Shown here: in pieces, positions 8,201-17,371 of the stretch
Numbering within the stretch: the first letter of the stretch is position 1
How the letters are laid out: every line of letters begins with the position of its first letter
Assembly: GCA_028825365.1 (NCBI GenBank)
Contig: JAPKAF010000007.1
Coordinates: forward strand, 1 to 44,071
DNA: 44,071 bases
Source of the DNA: Flavobacteriaceae bacterium
GTDB taxonomy: Bacteria; Bacteroidota; Bacteroidia; Flavobacteriales; Flavobacteriaceae
Reading direction: 5' to 3'
Translations under genes and position numbers: made by a program
The notes under the pieces: generated by a model
What the model saw: only the letters and a program-made list of their open reading frames with translations
What the model was told of the DNA's origin: nothing
Database searches by the model: none

Positions 8201-9341
8201 TGATTCTTTTAATTGCTTTAGTTATTAATTCTTTTGTCGCACATAATGAAAAACGTACATAACCCTCTCCGTTAGATCCAAATATATCACCTGGAGCTAT
8301 AAAAATATTATACTTATCTAATAGCTCATTAGTAAACTCTTTTGATTTAGTATCGTTATTAATTTTAGCCCAAATAAACATACCAGATGATTTATTATCG
8401 TATTCACAATTTAAACTATCTGCTAATTTTTTAACTAACACTCTTCTTTCTTCATATATATCATTCATTTTATCAAACCATGAATTTGGAGAATTTAAAA
8501 CTGCAATTGCAGCTTTTTGAATTGGATAATACATACCAGAATCCATATTACTTTTAACAGTTAATATATTTGTAATATTTGCTTTATTTCCGCATACCAT
8601 ACCAACTCTCCAGCCGGACATATTAAATGTTTTGCTTAAAGAGTTTAGCTCTAAACAATAGTCTTTAGAGCCTTTGACATTAAATATACTAATTGGTTTA
8701 CGGTTTAATATAAAACTATATGGATTATCGTTAACTAACAAAATTTGATGTTTTTTAGCAAAACTAATTAACTCTTCTAAAAAATTTATATCACAATTAG
8801 CTCCGGTTGGCATATGTGGATAATTTACCCACATCAACTTAACTTTTTTTAAATTAATCTTTTCTAATTCCTTTAAATTTGGGAGCCAGTTATTTTCAGA
8901 TTTTAAATCATAAAAAATTGGTTTTGCTTGGACTAAATTTGTGGCAGCAGCATAGGTAGGATATCCTGGATTAGGGATTAAAACCGAATCACCAACATTT
9001 AAAAATGCAAGTGAAATATGCATTATACCTTCTTTACTACCCATAAGAGGTAATATCTCTGAAGTGAAATCTAAATCTACATCATAATGTTTATTATAAA
9101 ATTTAGAGATTGAAATTCTCAAATCTTCTAATCCGTTATAACTTTGGTAACTATTCGCACTCTGATCTGTCAAACTAGCTTTGAGAGCTTCCAAAGCTTC
9201 TTGAGGCGGTTGTAAGTCAGGACTTCCTATACCTAGATTAATTATCGGCTTGCCTTTTTTTATTAAAGAATTTACTTCTTTTAACTTTGTAGAAAAATAA
9301 TATTCCTCGATTATATTTAATCTATCTGCCTTAGTTATCAT
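8193..9341 (-). CDS. Class I/II PLP-dependent aminotransferase of the aromatic block
   Basis: A fold-type I aminotransferase of 382 aa. The Schiff-base lysine is K237 in LSKTFNMSGWRVGM, and the phosphate-binding Arg is R245. NYPHMPTGA and VNDNPYSF match the N-[HN]PTG and D-x-x-Y PLP-contact segments. It is sandwiched between pheA (4-bp ATGA overlap) and tyrA (8-bp overlap), so it most likely transaminates phenylpyruvate and 4-hydroxyphenylpyruvate, or prephenate. The exact keto-acid preference (aromatic, aspartate or prephenate) cannot be decided from the sequence. Confidence 0.85.
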   Translation of the reverse strand: MITKADRLNIIEEYYFSTKLKEVNSLIKKGKPIINLGIGSPDLQPPQEALEALKASLTDQSANSYQSYNGLEDLRISISKFYNKHYDVDLDFTSEILPLMGSKEGIMHISLAFLNVGDSVLIPNPGYPTYAAATNLVQAKPIFYDLKSENNWLPNLKELEKINLKKVKLMWVNYPHMPTGANCDINFLEELISFAKKHQILLVNDNPYSFILNRKPISIFNVKGSKDYCLELNSLSKTFNMSGWRVGMVCGNKANITNILTVKSNMDSGMYYPIQKAAIAVLNSPNSWFDKMNDIYEERRVLVKKLADSLNCEYDNKSSGMFIWAKINNDTKSKEFTNELLDKYNIFIAPGDIFGSNGEGYVRFSLCATKELITKAIKRINE

Positions 9342-10162
9342 TTCTTTCTGTTTTCATATTCTCCCAATATTTTAAAATCTTTAGCCATTATGGACATAAT
9401 AGATTTGGCCTTCTCGTAATCTCTAAATTCATCAAAGGTAATATCAATAAAAAAAGAGTAGACCCAAGGAGTATCTATTTTAGGTAATGACTGGATTTTT
9501 GTTAAGTTTAATTTGCAGTCACTAACTACATTTAATATAGCTGCTAAACTACCTCTCTTATGGTCTAATTCAAACTTAATAGATGCCTTACTAATATTTT
9601 CAATTTTATTATTTGGGAATTTTTGAAGTATTACAAAACGCGTTTCGTTATGCCTTATGGTTTGAATACTCTTTTTAATTATTTTCAGAGAGTATAGCTC
9701 AGCTGCTAAATCACTTGCAATTGCAGCTATACATTGAAGTTTGTGTTCACTAATTCTTTTTGCTACCTGTGCTGTATCTTTATCTTCTACTAATTTAATG
9801 TGCGGATATTTTTTAAAGAAATCTTTACACTGTAAAAGCGCCATTGGGTGAGAGTGAACTTCTTTGATGTCATTAATGTCTTGACCCTCTAAGCAGATTA
9901 AATTATGCTGTATATCTAAATATTTTTCTCCAACAATATGAAGATTATTTTCATCAATCAAAGCATAATTAGGTATTAATGAACCCGCAATAGAATTCTC
10001 CAAAGCCATAACTCCATAGTTGCATTTTTCGTTAACTAAAGATTCAACTAAATCATCAAAACTAATAAACTCTTTTATAGCAGCTTTATTTTCAAAATAT
10101 TGCTTAGTTACAATATGATGAAAAGAACCAATTATTCCTTGTATGCCTATTAAATTTTTCAT
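9338..10162 (-). CDS. pheA: Prephenate dehydratase (phenylalanine branch)
   Basis: Converts prephenate to phenylpyruvate. The 274 aa start GIQGIIGSFHH as usual for monofunctional enzymes. The catalytic TRF motif is at 174-176 (HNETRFVIL), and the ALENSIAG segment is intact. A C-terminal ACT domain (~194-270) binds Phe in homologues. Its GALV-type motif reads GSLA and the ESRP position reads QSLP (224-227), a variant I believe is common in Bacteroidota. There is no chorismate mutase domain; that activity is in the DAHPS fusion three genes on. The ATG is immediately preceded by the T-tract of a terminator/attenuator and has no Shine-Dalgarno. Confidence 0.95.
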   Translation of the reverse strand: MKNLIGIQGIIGSFHHIVTKQYFENKAAIKEFISFDDLVESLVNEKCNYGVMALENSIAGSLIPNYALIDENNLHIVGEKYLDIQHNLICLEGQDINDIKEVHSHPMALLQCKDFFKKYPHIKLVEDKDTAQVAKRISEHKLQCIAAIASDLAAELYSLKIIKKSIQTIRHNETRFVILQKFPNNKIENISKASIKFELDHKRGSLAAILNVVSDCKLNLTKIQSLPKIDTPWVYSFFIDITFDEFRDYEKAKSIMSIMAKDFKILGEYENRKK

Positions 10163-10188
10163 AAAAAAAAGCCTCGATTTTCGAGGCT
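10163..10188 (-). terminator. Attenuator terminator directly in front of pheA
   Basis: Minus strand: the stem AGCCTCGA (10188-10181) / TCGAGGCT (10177-10170) has loop AAA and is followed by an uninterrupted T8 (10170-10163) that touches the pheA ATG at 10162. It is a canonical intrinsic terminator. Its 5' arm can pair instead with the leader segment at 10229-10222, which would prevent termination. Confidence 0.9.
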
Positions 10189-10229
10189 CACATAAATATT
10201 TAGTTATAAACTATAAATATATGACCTCG
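10182..10229 (-). promoter_or_regulatory. Antiterminator pairing of the pheA leader
   Basis: On the minus strand CGAGGTCA (10229-10222, codons 18-21 of the leader peptide) can pair with TGAGCCTCG (10190-10182): five G/C-rich pairs, one bulged G (10187), then three more pairs. This uses most of the terminator's 5' arm, so the two structures exclude each other. A ribosome stalled in the aromatic run would leave 10229-10222 free. A ribosome reaching the stop codon would cover it. Confidence 0.75.
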
Positions 10230-10282
10230 CTCTTATAAAACACATAAAAATAATAATAGAATTTATATAAATAATTTGTCAT
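10211..10282 (-). CDS. Phe/Tyr-rich leader peptide of the pheA attenuator
   Basis: A 23-codon ORF on the minus strand: ATG at 10282-10280, TAG at 10213-10211. It begins MTNYLYK and then has FYYYFYVFY at residues 8-16. In total 8 Tyr and 3 Phe make 11 of 23 residues aromatic. The last part, KSEVIYL, is encoded by the antiterminator strand. It sits 75 bp after the leuB stop, and its stop codon is 48 bp before the pheA start. It is too short to be called by length, but the bias toward the end-products of the downstream genes, together with the following mutually exclusive hairpins, identifies it as a regulatory leader peptide. Both Phe and Tyr are made by the operon that follows. Confidence 0.87.
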   Translation of the reverse strand: MTNYLYKFYYYFYVFYKSEVIYL

Positions 10283-10357
10283 ATCTCTAATGAATAAGTA
10301 ACTAATGTATGTAAATTTTTAATATTTTAACATTATAATAGAATAAAATTCAAAATA

Positions 10358-11422
10358 TTACTTCAAAATTAAATCAGATAGCCATGTTCCTACTTCAGAT
10401 GTGCTAAAACTATTTTGTCCATTAGACAAATCCTCAGTTACAATTAATTTTTCCAAAGAAAGATTTACAGCATCTCTAATAACTTTCGCTTCGTCTTTTA
10501 ATTTAAATGCATCCTCAAACATCATTGCCGCTGATAATATAGTAGCTAATGGGTTTGCAATATCTTTGCCAGCCGCCTCTGGATATGAACCATGAATAGG
10601 CTCATATAGAGAAGTCTTTAATCCTACTGAAGCAGATGGCATAAGTCCCATAGATCCAGATATTACTGAAGCCTCATCGGTTAAAATATCACCAAATAGA
10701 TTCTCTGTGATTAAAACATCATAAGATTTAGGCCATTGGACTAAACGCATCGCTACAGCATCAACAAATTCGTAGGAAACAGAAACTTCTGGGTAATCTT
10801 TCTCCATTGCTTGCACAGTTTCTCTCCACAATCTTGAAGATTCTAAAACATTTGCTTTATCAACACAACAAAGCTTTTTGGATCTTTTCATTGCAAGATC
10901 AAATCCCTTTATTGCAATTCTTTTTATTTCTTCTTTACTATATGTACAAGTATCATAAGCGGTGTTTCCATTATCTAAACGACCTCTTTTACCAAAATAT
11001 ATCCCACCAGTAAGTTCTCTTAAAAAAACAAGATCTGTTCCTTCAATTATTTCCTTTTTAAGAGGTGATTTATCCAGTAATGATGGAAAAGTAAAGGTTG
11101 GCCTAACATTAGCAAATAAGCCTAAATCTTTTCTCATTTTAAGTAAACCTTGCTCAGGTCTTACTTTTGCTAAAGGATCATTATCATATTTTGGGTCGCC
11201 AATAGCTCCGAATAAAATTGCATTTGCCCTTAAACAAATTTCATGAGTGACATTTGGATACGGCTCTCCATATACATCAATTGCAGCGGCTCCGACCAAT
11301 GCTTTGACCCAATTGATTTCATGATTAAATTTTGTCGCAATAGCGTTTGAAACCTTGACCGCCTGGTCAATTACTTCGGGACCTATCCCATCTCCAGGTA
11401 AAAGAGCTATATTTAATTTCAT
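10358..11422 (-). CDS. leuB: 3-isopropylmalate dehydrogenase
   Basis: NAD+-dependent oxidation and decarboxylation of 3-isopropylmalate in leucine synthesis. The 354 aa start LNIALLPGDGIGPEV, the family signature. FLRELTGGIYFG, DKANVLESSRLWR and TENLFGDILTDEAS (metal Asp residues) are the substrate and Mg2+ sites, and EPIHGSYPEAAGKDIANPLA is the NAD-binding part. Its start is 10 bp from the leuD stop. It is the last gene of the branched-chain block, followed by the attenuator region rather than a simple terminator. Confidence 0.97.
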   Translation of the reverse strand: MKLNIALLPGDGIGPEVIDQAVKVSNAIATKFNHEINWVKALVGAAAIDVYGEPYPNVTHEICLRANAILFGAIGDPKYDNDPLAKVRPEQGLLKMRKDLGLFANVRPTFTFPSLLDKSPLKKEIIEGTDLVFLRELTGGIYFGKRGRLDNGNTAYDTCTYSKEEIKRIAIKGFDLAMKRSKKLCCVDKANVLESSRLWRETVQAMEKDYPEVSVSYEFVDAVAMRLVQWPKSYDVLITENLFGDILTDEASVISGSMGLMPSASVGLKTSLYEPIHGSYPEAAGKDIANPLATILSAAMMFEDAFKLKDEAKVIRDAVNLSLEKLIVTEDLSNGQNSFSTSEVGTWLSDLILK

Positions 11423-11432
11423 TTATAATAAG

Positions 11433-12029
11433 TTATAGTGGAGTTGTATTTGCAAAGTCAGTTATCGATTTTTTCATGTTTATTAAATAATCAATGTCAT
11501 CATAACCATTTAACATGTTGTTTTTTTTGTAATCATTAATATCAAATGATTCACTTAGTTTTAGCTCAGGAATACTAACCAATTGATTAGGTAAGTCAAT
11601 TAAGATCTCTATACTTGGATTATTGTAAATATTTTCAAAAATTACATTTAAAAAATCTTCAGAAACTTGAACAGGAAGGACTCCAACATTTAAACAATTA
11701 GCTCTAAATATATCAGCAAAAAAACTTGAAATTACACATCTAAAACCATAATCATAAACAGACCAAGCTGCATGTTCTCTTGAAGATCCAGATCCAAAAT
11801 TCTTACCCCCCACAAGTATTTCCCCCTTATATAACGGGTTATTTAATACAAAATCTTTTTTAGGTGTATTATCAAGATTATATTTCCAATCTCTAAATAA
11901 ATTATCTCCAAAGCCTTTTCGTTCTATTGCTTTTAAAAATCGCGCAGGAATGATTTGATCTGTATCAATGTTTTCAATCGGTAAAGGAACACAACTACTT
12001 TTGAGTATTCTAAATTTATCGTAAGCCAT
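11433..12029 (-). CDS. leuD: 3-isopropylmalate dehydratase small subunit
   Basis: Small (swivel-domain) subunit of isopropylmalate isomerase, which partners LeuC. At 198 aa it shows NIDTDQIIPARFLK near the N-terminus and the GGKNFGSGSSREHAAW motif around residues 70-90, both diagnostic. It lies 8 bp downstream of leuC and 10 bp upstream of leuB. Confidence 0.97.
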   Translation of the reverse strand: MAYDKFRILKSSCVPLPIENIDTDQIIPARFLKAIERKGFGDNLFRDWKYNLDNTPKKDFVLNNPLYKGEILVGGKNFGSGSSREHAAWSVYDYGFRCVISSFFADIFRANCLNVGVLPVQVSEDFLNVIFENIYNNPSIEILIDLPNQLVSIPELKLSESFDINDYKKNNMLNGYDDIDYLINMKKSITDFANTTPL

Positions 12030-12037
12030 ATTTTCTA

Positions 12038-13432
12038 TTAAAATAAAGTTCTTGGATCAGTTATCATTCCGGTTACAGCTGCTGCAGCTGCTACTAAAGG
12101 ACTCGCCAGTATGGTTCTAGAACCTGGGCCTTGTCTTCCTTCAAAATTTCTATTTGATGTGCTAACAGCATATTTTCCTTTTGGTATTTTATCATCATTC
12201 ATAGCTAAACAAGCTGAGCATCCAGGTTCTCTAAGCTGAAAACCAGAATCTTCTAAAGTATCTAAAATACCCTCTGCCTTAATAGCCTTCTCAACCTTAT
12301 GTGAACCTGGCACAAGCCAAGCGGTTACATTATCAGCTTTTTTTCTTCCTTTAATTATTTTAGCAAAATCTCTAAAATCTTCAATTCTACCATTTGTACA
12401 GCTACCTAAGAAAACAAAATCTATTTTCTTACCTATCATACTTTCTCCTTCATCATAATTCATATAGTCAAGAGATTTAAAATAGCTTTTGGAGGCAGAT
12501 TTTTGGTCTTCAACTTTTGGAATTTCATTAGAAATCCCCATTCCCATACCAGGATTTGTACCGTATGTTATCATTGGAGTAATATCGGAACCTTCAAAGG
12601 ATATTTCTTTGTCAAAAACAGCATTACTATCTGTTTTTAATGTTTTCCAATAGTTCATGGCTTTTTCCCATTTATCTCCTTTAGGAGTAAACTCCCTGTC
12701 TTTTATATATTCAAAAGTTTTATTGTCAGGAGCTATAATACCTCCTCTTGCCCCCATTTCAATACTTAAATTACAAACTGTCATCCTACCTTCCATAGAC
12801 ATATTTAAAAACACTTCACCAGAATATTCTACAAAATATCCTGTAGCCCCTGCTGTACTTAGTTTTGAAATAATATATAACGCGACATCTTTTGGAGTAA
12901 CTGCTTTACTTAAAGTTCCATTAATAGTAATTCTCATTTTTTTTGGCTTAGGCTGCATAACACATTGGGTAGATAAAACCATCTCCACTTCAGAAGTTCC
13001 AATTCCGAATGCAATTGCTCCAAAAGCTCCGTGAGTAGATGTGTGTGAATCACCACATACTATTGTAGCTCCGGGTTGAGTTATTCCGTATTCAGGACCA
13101 ACTACGTGCACAATTCCATTTTTTTCATGACCTAAACCCCAATATAAAATTCCGTGTTCATTTGAATTTTCCTCTAAAACCTTTAGTTGATTTGCAGACA
13201 AAGCATCTAATACAGGGAGATGTTGATTTATAGTTGGTGTATTATGGTCAGCAGTAGCAAATGTTCTTTCAGGGTATAAAACTTTTATACCTCTGTTTTT
13301 TAATCCTAAAAATGCTACTGGGCTAGTTACTTCATGAATCAAATGCCTATCTATAAATAAAACCTCTGGTCCGTTAGTGATTTTACTTACGACATGTGAA
13401 TCCCAAACTTTATCAAATAAAGTAGTTTTCAT
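12038..13432 (-). CDS. leuC: 3-isopropylmalate dehydratase large subunit
   Basis: Aconitase-family [4Fe-4S] subunit that isomerises 2- to 3-isopropylmalate with LeuD. The cluster cysteines are C345 (FLGSCTNGR) and C405 and C408 (GCSACLAMN). [14 protein letters not shown] and [14 protein letters not shown] are the other signature segments. The 464 aa match the bacterial type. It sits 15 bp after leuA. Confidence 0.97.
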   Translation of the reverse strand: MKTTLFDKVWDSHVVSKITNGPEVLFIDRHLIHEVTSPVAFLGLKNRGIKVLYPERTFATADHNTPTINQHLPVLDALSANQLKVLEENSNEHGILYWGLGHEKNGIVHVVGPEYGITQPGATIVCGDSHTSTHGAFGAIAFGIGTSEVEMVLSTQCVMQPKPKKMRITINGTLSKAVTPKDVALYIISKLSTAGATGYFVEYSGEVFLNMSMEGRMTVCNLSIEMGARGGIIAPDNKTFEYIKDREFTPKGDKWEKAMNYWKTLKTDSNAVFDKEISFEGSDITPMITYGTNPGMGMGISNEIPKVEDQKSASKSYFKSLDYMNYDEGESMIGKKIDFVFLGSCTNGRIEDFRDFAKIIKGRKKADNVTAWLVPGSHKVEKAIKAEGILDTLEDSGFQLREPGCSACLAMNDDKIPKGKYAVSTSNRNFEGRQGPGSRTILASPLVAAAAAVTGMITDPRTLF

Positions 13433-13447
13433 ATTTTTTTTAATTAT

Positions 13448-14599
13448 CTATAAAATATTATTTATAATCTTAGGGATATCCTTATCTAAAACACTTTTAT
13501 GGCTATCTGCAAATTTTAGGAATTCTGGATAAACTAGATCAAGTTGATCTTTAGATAAATCAAAACCAACTAATTTGGCTCTATAAGCTAAAGCAGATCT
13601 TCCACTTCTAGCAGTAAGAATAATAGATGATTTATTTACACCTACATCATATGGATCTATAATTTCATATGTTTCTCTGTTTTTAATAACTCCATCTTGG
13701 TGTATTCCCGAACTGTGGGCAAAGGCATTAGCACCTACTATAGCTTTATTAGGCTGAACAAACATACCCATACTTTCAGAGACCAATATACTTGTTTCAT
13801 ACAAGAGCTTTGTATTTACATTAGTATCTAGATTTAAATTTTCGTGTTGTTTCATAATCATTACAACCTCTTCCAAAGAAGTGTTTCCAGCTCTTTCACC
13901 AATACCATTAATTGTACATTCAATTTGCCTCGCTCCATTTGATATTCCAGCTATGGAGTTAGCAGTTGCCAAACCTAAATCATTATGACAATGACATGAA
14001 ATAATTGCTTTGTCAATATTTTTAACATTTTCAAATAGATATTTTATTTTTTTTCCATATTCTTCTGGAAGACAATAACCTGTTGTATCAGGAATATTTA
14101 AAACTGTAGCACCAGCTTCTATCATTTTTTCACAAACTTTTGCCAAAAATTCGTTGTCTGTTCTACCCGCATCTTCCGCATAAAACTCTACATCTTCTAC
14201 AAATGTTTTAGCATACTTAACAGCATTGTACCCTGTTTCAATAATTTTATCTCTCGTAGAGTTAAATTTATGTTTAATATGTGAATCGGAGGTGCCTATG
14301 CCAGTATGTATCCTTGGAAACTTAGCATATTTCAATGCCTCTCCAGCAATTTTTATGTCATTTTCAACTGCCCTAGAAAGGGCACAAACAGTAGTGTCTT
14401 TAATTATTTTTGAAATCTCAACAACAGAGTTAAAATCTCCTGGACTTGAAACTGGAAAACCCGCCTCAATAACGTCCACTCCTAGCTTTTCTAGCTTCTC
14501 AGCAATTACAACCTTTTGAGCTGTATTAAGCTTACAACCAGGGACCTGTTCTCCATCCCTTAATGTAGTGTCAAATATTTGAACTAATTGCTTATCCAT
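13448..14599 (-). CDS. leuA: 2-isopropylmalate synthase, short form without the regulatory domain
   Basis: Condenses acetyl-CoA with 2-ketoisovalerate, the committed step to leucine. The TIM-barrel signatures are present: [13 protein letters not shown] (10-21) and [15 protein letters not shown] with metal ligands H203 and H205. [10 protein letters not shown] and [12 protein letters not shown] follow. The protein ends at 383 aa, whereas the E. coli enzyme (~520 aa) carries a C-terminal leucine-binding regulatory domain that is absent here. Homocitrate or citramalate synthase are relatives of similar length, but its position with leuBCD supports LeuA. It follows gapN after 73 bp, in which I see no convincing promoter. 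Confidence 0.9.
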   Translation of the reverse strand: MDKQLVQIFDTTLRDGEQVPGCKLNTAQKVVIAEKLEKLGVDVIEAGFPVSSPGDFNSVVEISKIIKDTTVCALSRAVENDIKIAGEALKYAKFPRIHTGIGTSDSHIKHKFNSTRDKIIETGYNAVKYAKTFVEDVEFYAEDAGRTDNEFLAKVCEKMIEAGATVLNIPDTTGYCLPEEYGKKIKYLFENVKNIDKAIISCHCHNDLGLATANSIAGISNGARQIECTINGIGERAGNTSLEEVVMIMKQHENLNLDTNVNTKLLYETSILVSESMGMFVQPNKAIVGANAFAHSSGIHQDGVIKNRETYEIIDPYDVGVNKSSIILTARSGRSALAYRAKLVGFDLSKDQLDLVYPEFLKFADSHKSVLDKDIPKIINNIL

Positions 14600-14672
14600 T
14601 TATACTAGTTAAATTCAATAAAAATTTATTAAATAAAAATAGTGAATTATACTAAATAAGTAGATATGAATA

Positions 14673-16262
14673 TTACAAAATATAATCAGTTGAAATAAAG
14701 TTGGATTTTTTAGTATTCAATAAATCTTTAATAATTTTTTTATTCACCTCATTATCCTTTGAGGCTACAAAAGTCCTAATAGAAAAAGATCTTAAAGCAT
14801 CATGAACACTCAATGTGCTAAATGCGGAATCTTTTCTTCCTGTAAAAGGATAATTATCAGGCCCTCTTTGGCAAGAGCTATTTAAATTAACTCTACAAAC
14901 TAAATTAACTAAAGTATCAAGTAATGGAGCAAGAACATTAACATCCTCTCCAAATACACTTGCCTGTTGGCCATAGTTAGACTCGGCCATATCATTAATC
15001 GGCTGATTAATATCGTTGAATGAAATTATTGGAACAACTGGACCAAACTGCTCTTCACTATAAACCTTCATTGATTTGTTTACTGGGTATAATACAGCAG
15101 GATATATGTAATTGTCAGACTTAATACCCCCTTTTTTATTGATAACTTTAGCTCCTTTACTAGTAGCATCAGAAATCAAATCTTGGATATAATCTGGTTT
15201 ATTTGGCTCAGGTAGCGGAGTTAATTGCGCTGATTCATCCCAAGGATTTCCAAATTTTAAACTGTCAACTTTTTCAGCAAATTTCTTGTTAAATTCCTCA
15301 ATGATATCTTCATGAACGTATATTAATTTCAATGCCGTACATCTTTGGCCATTAAATGATAAAGCGCCTGCAACACATTCATTAATTGCTAAATCTAGAT
15401 TAGCATCTTTTAAAACAATAGCAGGATTATTAGCTTCCAGACCTAAAACTAACCTTAATCTGTTTTTCTTAGGATGCTTTTCTTGAAGAGCATTTGCTGA
15501 AGTACTATGACCAATTAGTGCTAAAACTGTAACTTTCCCAGACTCCATAATCGGAGTTGCCAAAGCTCTACCTCTTCCGTACAAAATATTAACCACTCCC
15601 TTAGGAAAGCAATTTTTAAATATCTCTAATAGTGGAGAAATTAATAAAACCCCATGTTTTGCCGGTTTAAATATTGTTGTATTACCCATTATTAGGGCTG
15701 GTATTAATAAACAAAAAGTTTCATTTAAAGGGTAGTTATAGGGGCCTAAACACAAAACAACTCCTAGCGGACCTCTTCTTATATGCGCATAAATTCCACT
15801 ATGCTTTTCAAATTTTGATGAATCTCTATCTATAGTCTTATACGCCTCAATAGTATCATAAATATAATCGACCGTTCTATCAAACTCTTTTTGAGAATCA
15901 TTAAGGTTTTTACCAATTTCCCACATTAACAACTTAACAATTTCTTCCCTCTTAGATTTCATTTGATCAGCAAAATTTCTCATGCATTTAATTCTATCTC
16001 GAACTTTCATTGTTGGCCAACTACCTCTTCCGTTATCAAATGCATTACATGCAGCATCTAAAGACTCTAAAGCTTCTTTTTTACCAAGGCTCGGGATTTT
16101 GCCTAAAAAGGTAGGAGAATACTTTTCAGTGGATGAAATTGTTGAATATATCTCAGAATATTCACCTTGCCATTTAATTAATTCTCCGTCAGATAAATAG
16201 GTTTCCTGTATTAAAGGTTTCTTAATTTGATATTGATCAGGAATTTGAGTGAAATCATTCAT
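14673..16262 (-). CDS. gapN: NADP-dependent non-phosphorylating glyceraldehyde-3-phosphate dehydrogenase (GapN-type ALDH)
   Basis: An aldehyde dehydrogenase family member of 529 aa. The catalytic Cys is C308 (FNGQRCTA) and the general base Glu is E276 (LGLEANNP). The oxyanion Asn lies in PYNYPLNE (N176), and FKPAKHG (K199) is the NADP-contact lysine. Best match from memory is the GapN subgroup, which oxidises glyceraldehyde-3-phosphate directly to 3-phosphoglycerate and makes NADPH. Other ALDH substrates cannot be excluded. It is embedded between ilvA and leuA on the same strand, in a pathway that consumes NADPH at IlvC. That placement suggests a cofactor-supply role, which is inference. Confidence 0.72.
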   Translation of the reverse strand: MNDFTQIPDQYQIKKPLIQETYLSDGELIKWQGEYSEIYSTISSTEKYSPTFLGKIPSLGKKEALESLDAACNAFDNGRGSWPTMKVRDRIKCMRNFADQMKSKREEIVKLLMWEIGKNLNDSQKEFDRTVDYIYDTIEAYKTIDRDSSKFEKHSGIYAHIRRGPLGVVLCLGPYNYPLNETFCLLIPALIMGNTTIFKPAKHGVLLISPLLEIFKNCFPKGVVNILYGRGRALATPIMESGKVTVLALIGHSTSANALQEKHPKKNRLRLVLGLEANNPAIVLKDANLDLAINECVAGALSFNGQRCTALKLIYVHEDIIEEFNKKFAEKVDSLKFGNPWDESAQLTPLPEPNKPDYIQDLISDATSKGAKVINKKGGIKSDNYIYPAVLYPVNKSMKVYSEEQFGPVVPIISFNDINQPINDMAESNYGQQASVFGEDVNVLAPLLDTLVNLVCRVNLNSSCQRGPDNYPFTGRKDSAFSTLSVHDALRSFSIRTFVASKDNEVNKKIIKDLLNTKKSNFISTDYIL

Positions 16263-16292
16263 GTTTTAACAAGGTTTTATATTAATAATGTG

Positions 16293-16300
16293 CAAATTTA
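16293..16300 (-). promoter_or_regulatory. Possible -7 element for gapN-leuACDB
   Basis: TAAATTTG on the minus strand (16300-16293) is an exact TAnnTTTG match, 30 bp before the gapN ATG, in the 88-bp ilvA-gapN gap. No clear upstream TTG is found at 17-23 bp, so this may be an internal weak promoter or chance. Confidence 0.35.
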
Positions 16301-16350
16301 TATTTTTTGATGTTAAATAGTATTAATTATATATGATAATTATCAAAAAG

Positions 16351-17370
16351 TTATGAATTTAATAAAGTATTAATGTGGTCGTTCCAAATAAGTGCTTTTT
16401 TTTCAATTTCCGGCATTCTACTTTCGTCGTTATTAGCACCACAGATAATACATGCTATGTTTTTTCCGATTATTTTATCAGAGTACTTTCTTAGAGCACT
16501 TACAGACATAGCTCCAGCAGGCTCAACCCAAATGTTTTCATTTTTGTGAAGATCAATCAAGTTTTGGCATATTTCACCTTCATCGATTACGATTATATCA
16601 TCCAAATATTCTTTACAAAATTTGAATGAAATCTCACCTACCCTTTTTACACTTGCACCATCAACAAAAACATCAATAGAATCTAAGGTAATATTTTTGC
16701 CATTTTCTAAAGAGTTTTTCATGGCCGGTGCTCCGGCAGGTTCAATACCAATAATTTTTGTGTTTGGAGATAATTGCTTGAAAACAGATATTGCACCTGA
16801 AATCATTCCTCCTCCACCAATTGGGACAAATAAATAATCTAGTTGTTTTGGAAATTGCTGAATAATCTCTAAAAATAAAGTGCCTTGACCTATAATAATA
16901 TCCATATCATCAAACGGATGAACATACGTCTGATTATTAGATTGACAAAATGAAATTGCAGCATTATGAGATTCATCATAATTATCGCCAATTAAAACTA
17001 CCTCAATATTATTGTTGCCTATTTTTTTTACTTGATTAACTTTTTGATTAGGAGTATTAACTGGCATAAAAATAGTACCAAATAAATTTAGCATTTTACA
17101 AGATTGGGCAACACCCTGGGCATGATTTCCAGCACTAGCGCAAACTATATTATTTTGAATTACTTTAGAGTTTAGTAATGATATTTTGTTAAAAGCTCCT
17201 CTTATTTTAAAAGATTTAACTTTTTGTAAATCCTCTCTTTTAAAAAATATATTAGCTTTAAATTTATTACTGTAATTAGAGTTTTTGTTAAAAGGTGTTC
17301 TAATCACTATTTCTTCAATATTTTTTTGCGCTTTTTTAATAGCTGAAATATCAATGAGTTTTAAAGCCAT
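16351..17370 (-). CDS. ilvA: Threonine dehydratase, short form lacking the ACT-like regulatory domain
   Basis: PLP enzyme that deaminates threonine to 2-ketobutyrate, the entry to isoleucine. The PLP lysine is K55 in SFKIRGAFNK, ASAGNHAQGVA binds substrate, and the glycine loop VPIGGGGMISG (G185-G188) holds the cofactor phosphate. The chain stops at 339 aa, soon after NDESRMPEIEKKAL. Biosynthetic IlvA proteins usually continue with ~80 or more residues of ACT-like domain that give isoleucine feedback. No remnant of that domain can be seen in the 88 bp that follow. Its place 1 bp after ilvC supports a biosynthetic role despite the catabolic-like length. A serine/threonine dehydratase of wider substrate range is the alternative. 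Confidence 0.85.
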   Translation of the reverse strand: MALKLIDISAIKKAQKNIEEIVIRTPFNKNSNYSNKFKANIFFKREDLQKVKSFKIRGAFNKISLLNSKVIQNNIVCASAGNHAQGVAQSCKMLNLFGTIFMPVNTPNQKVNQVKKIGNNNIEVVLIGDNYDESHNAAISFCQSNNQTYVHPFDDMDIIIGQGTLFLEIIQQFPKQLDYLFVPIGGGGMISGAISVFKQLSPNTKIIGIEPAGAPAMKNSLENGKNITLDSIDVFVDGASVKRVGEISFKFCKEYLDDIIVIDEGEICQNLIDLHKNENIWVEPAGAMSVSALRKYSDKIIGKNIACIICGANNDESRMPEIEKKALIWNDHINTLLNS

Positions 17371-17371
17371 T

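Noticed and set aside
9470-9500. PheA ACT domain has QSLP where many enzymes have ESRP
   Set aside because: I believe this variant is usual for Bacteroidota PheA, so it is not evidence of lost regulation here.
12657-13034. 125-codon open frame on the plus strand
   Set aside because: It lies wholly inside leuC on the opposite strand and shows no domain; an antisense shadow.
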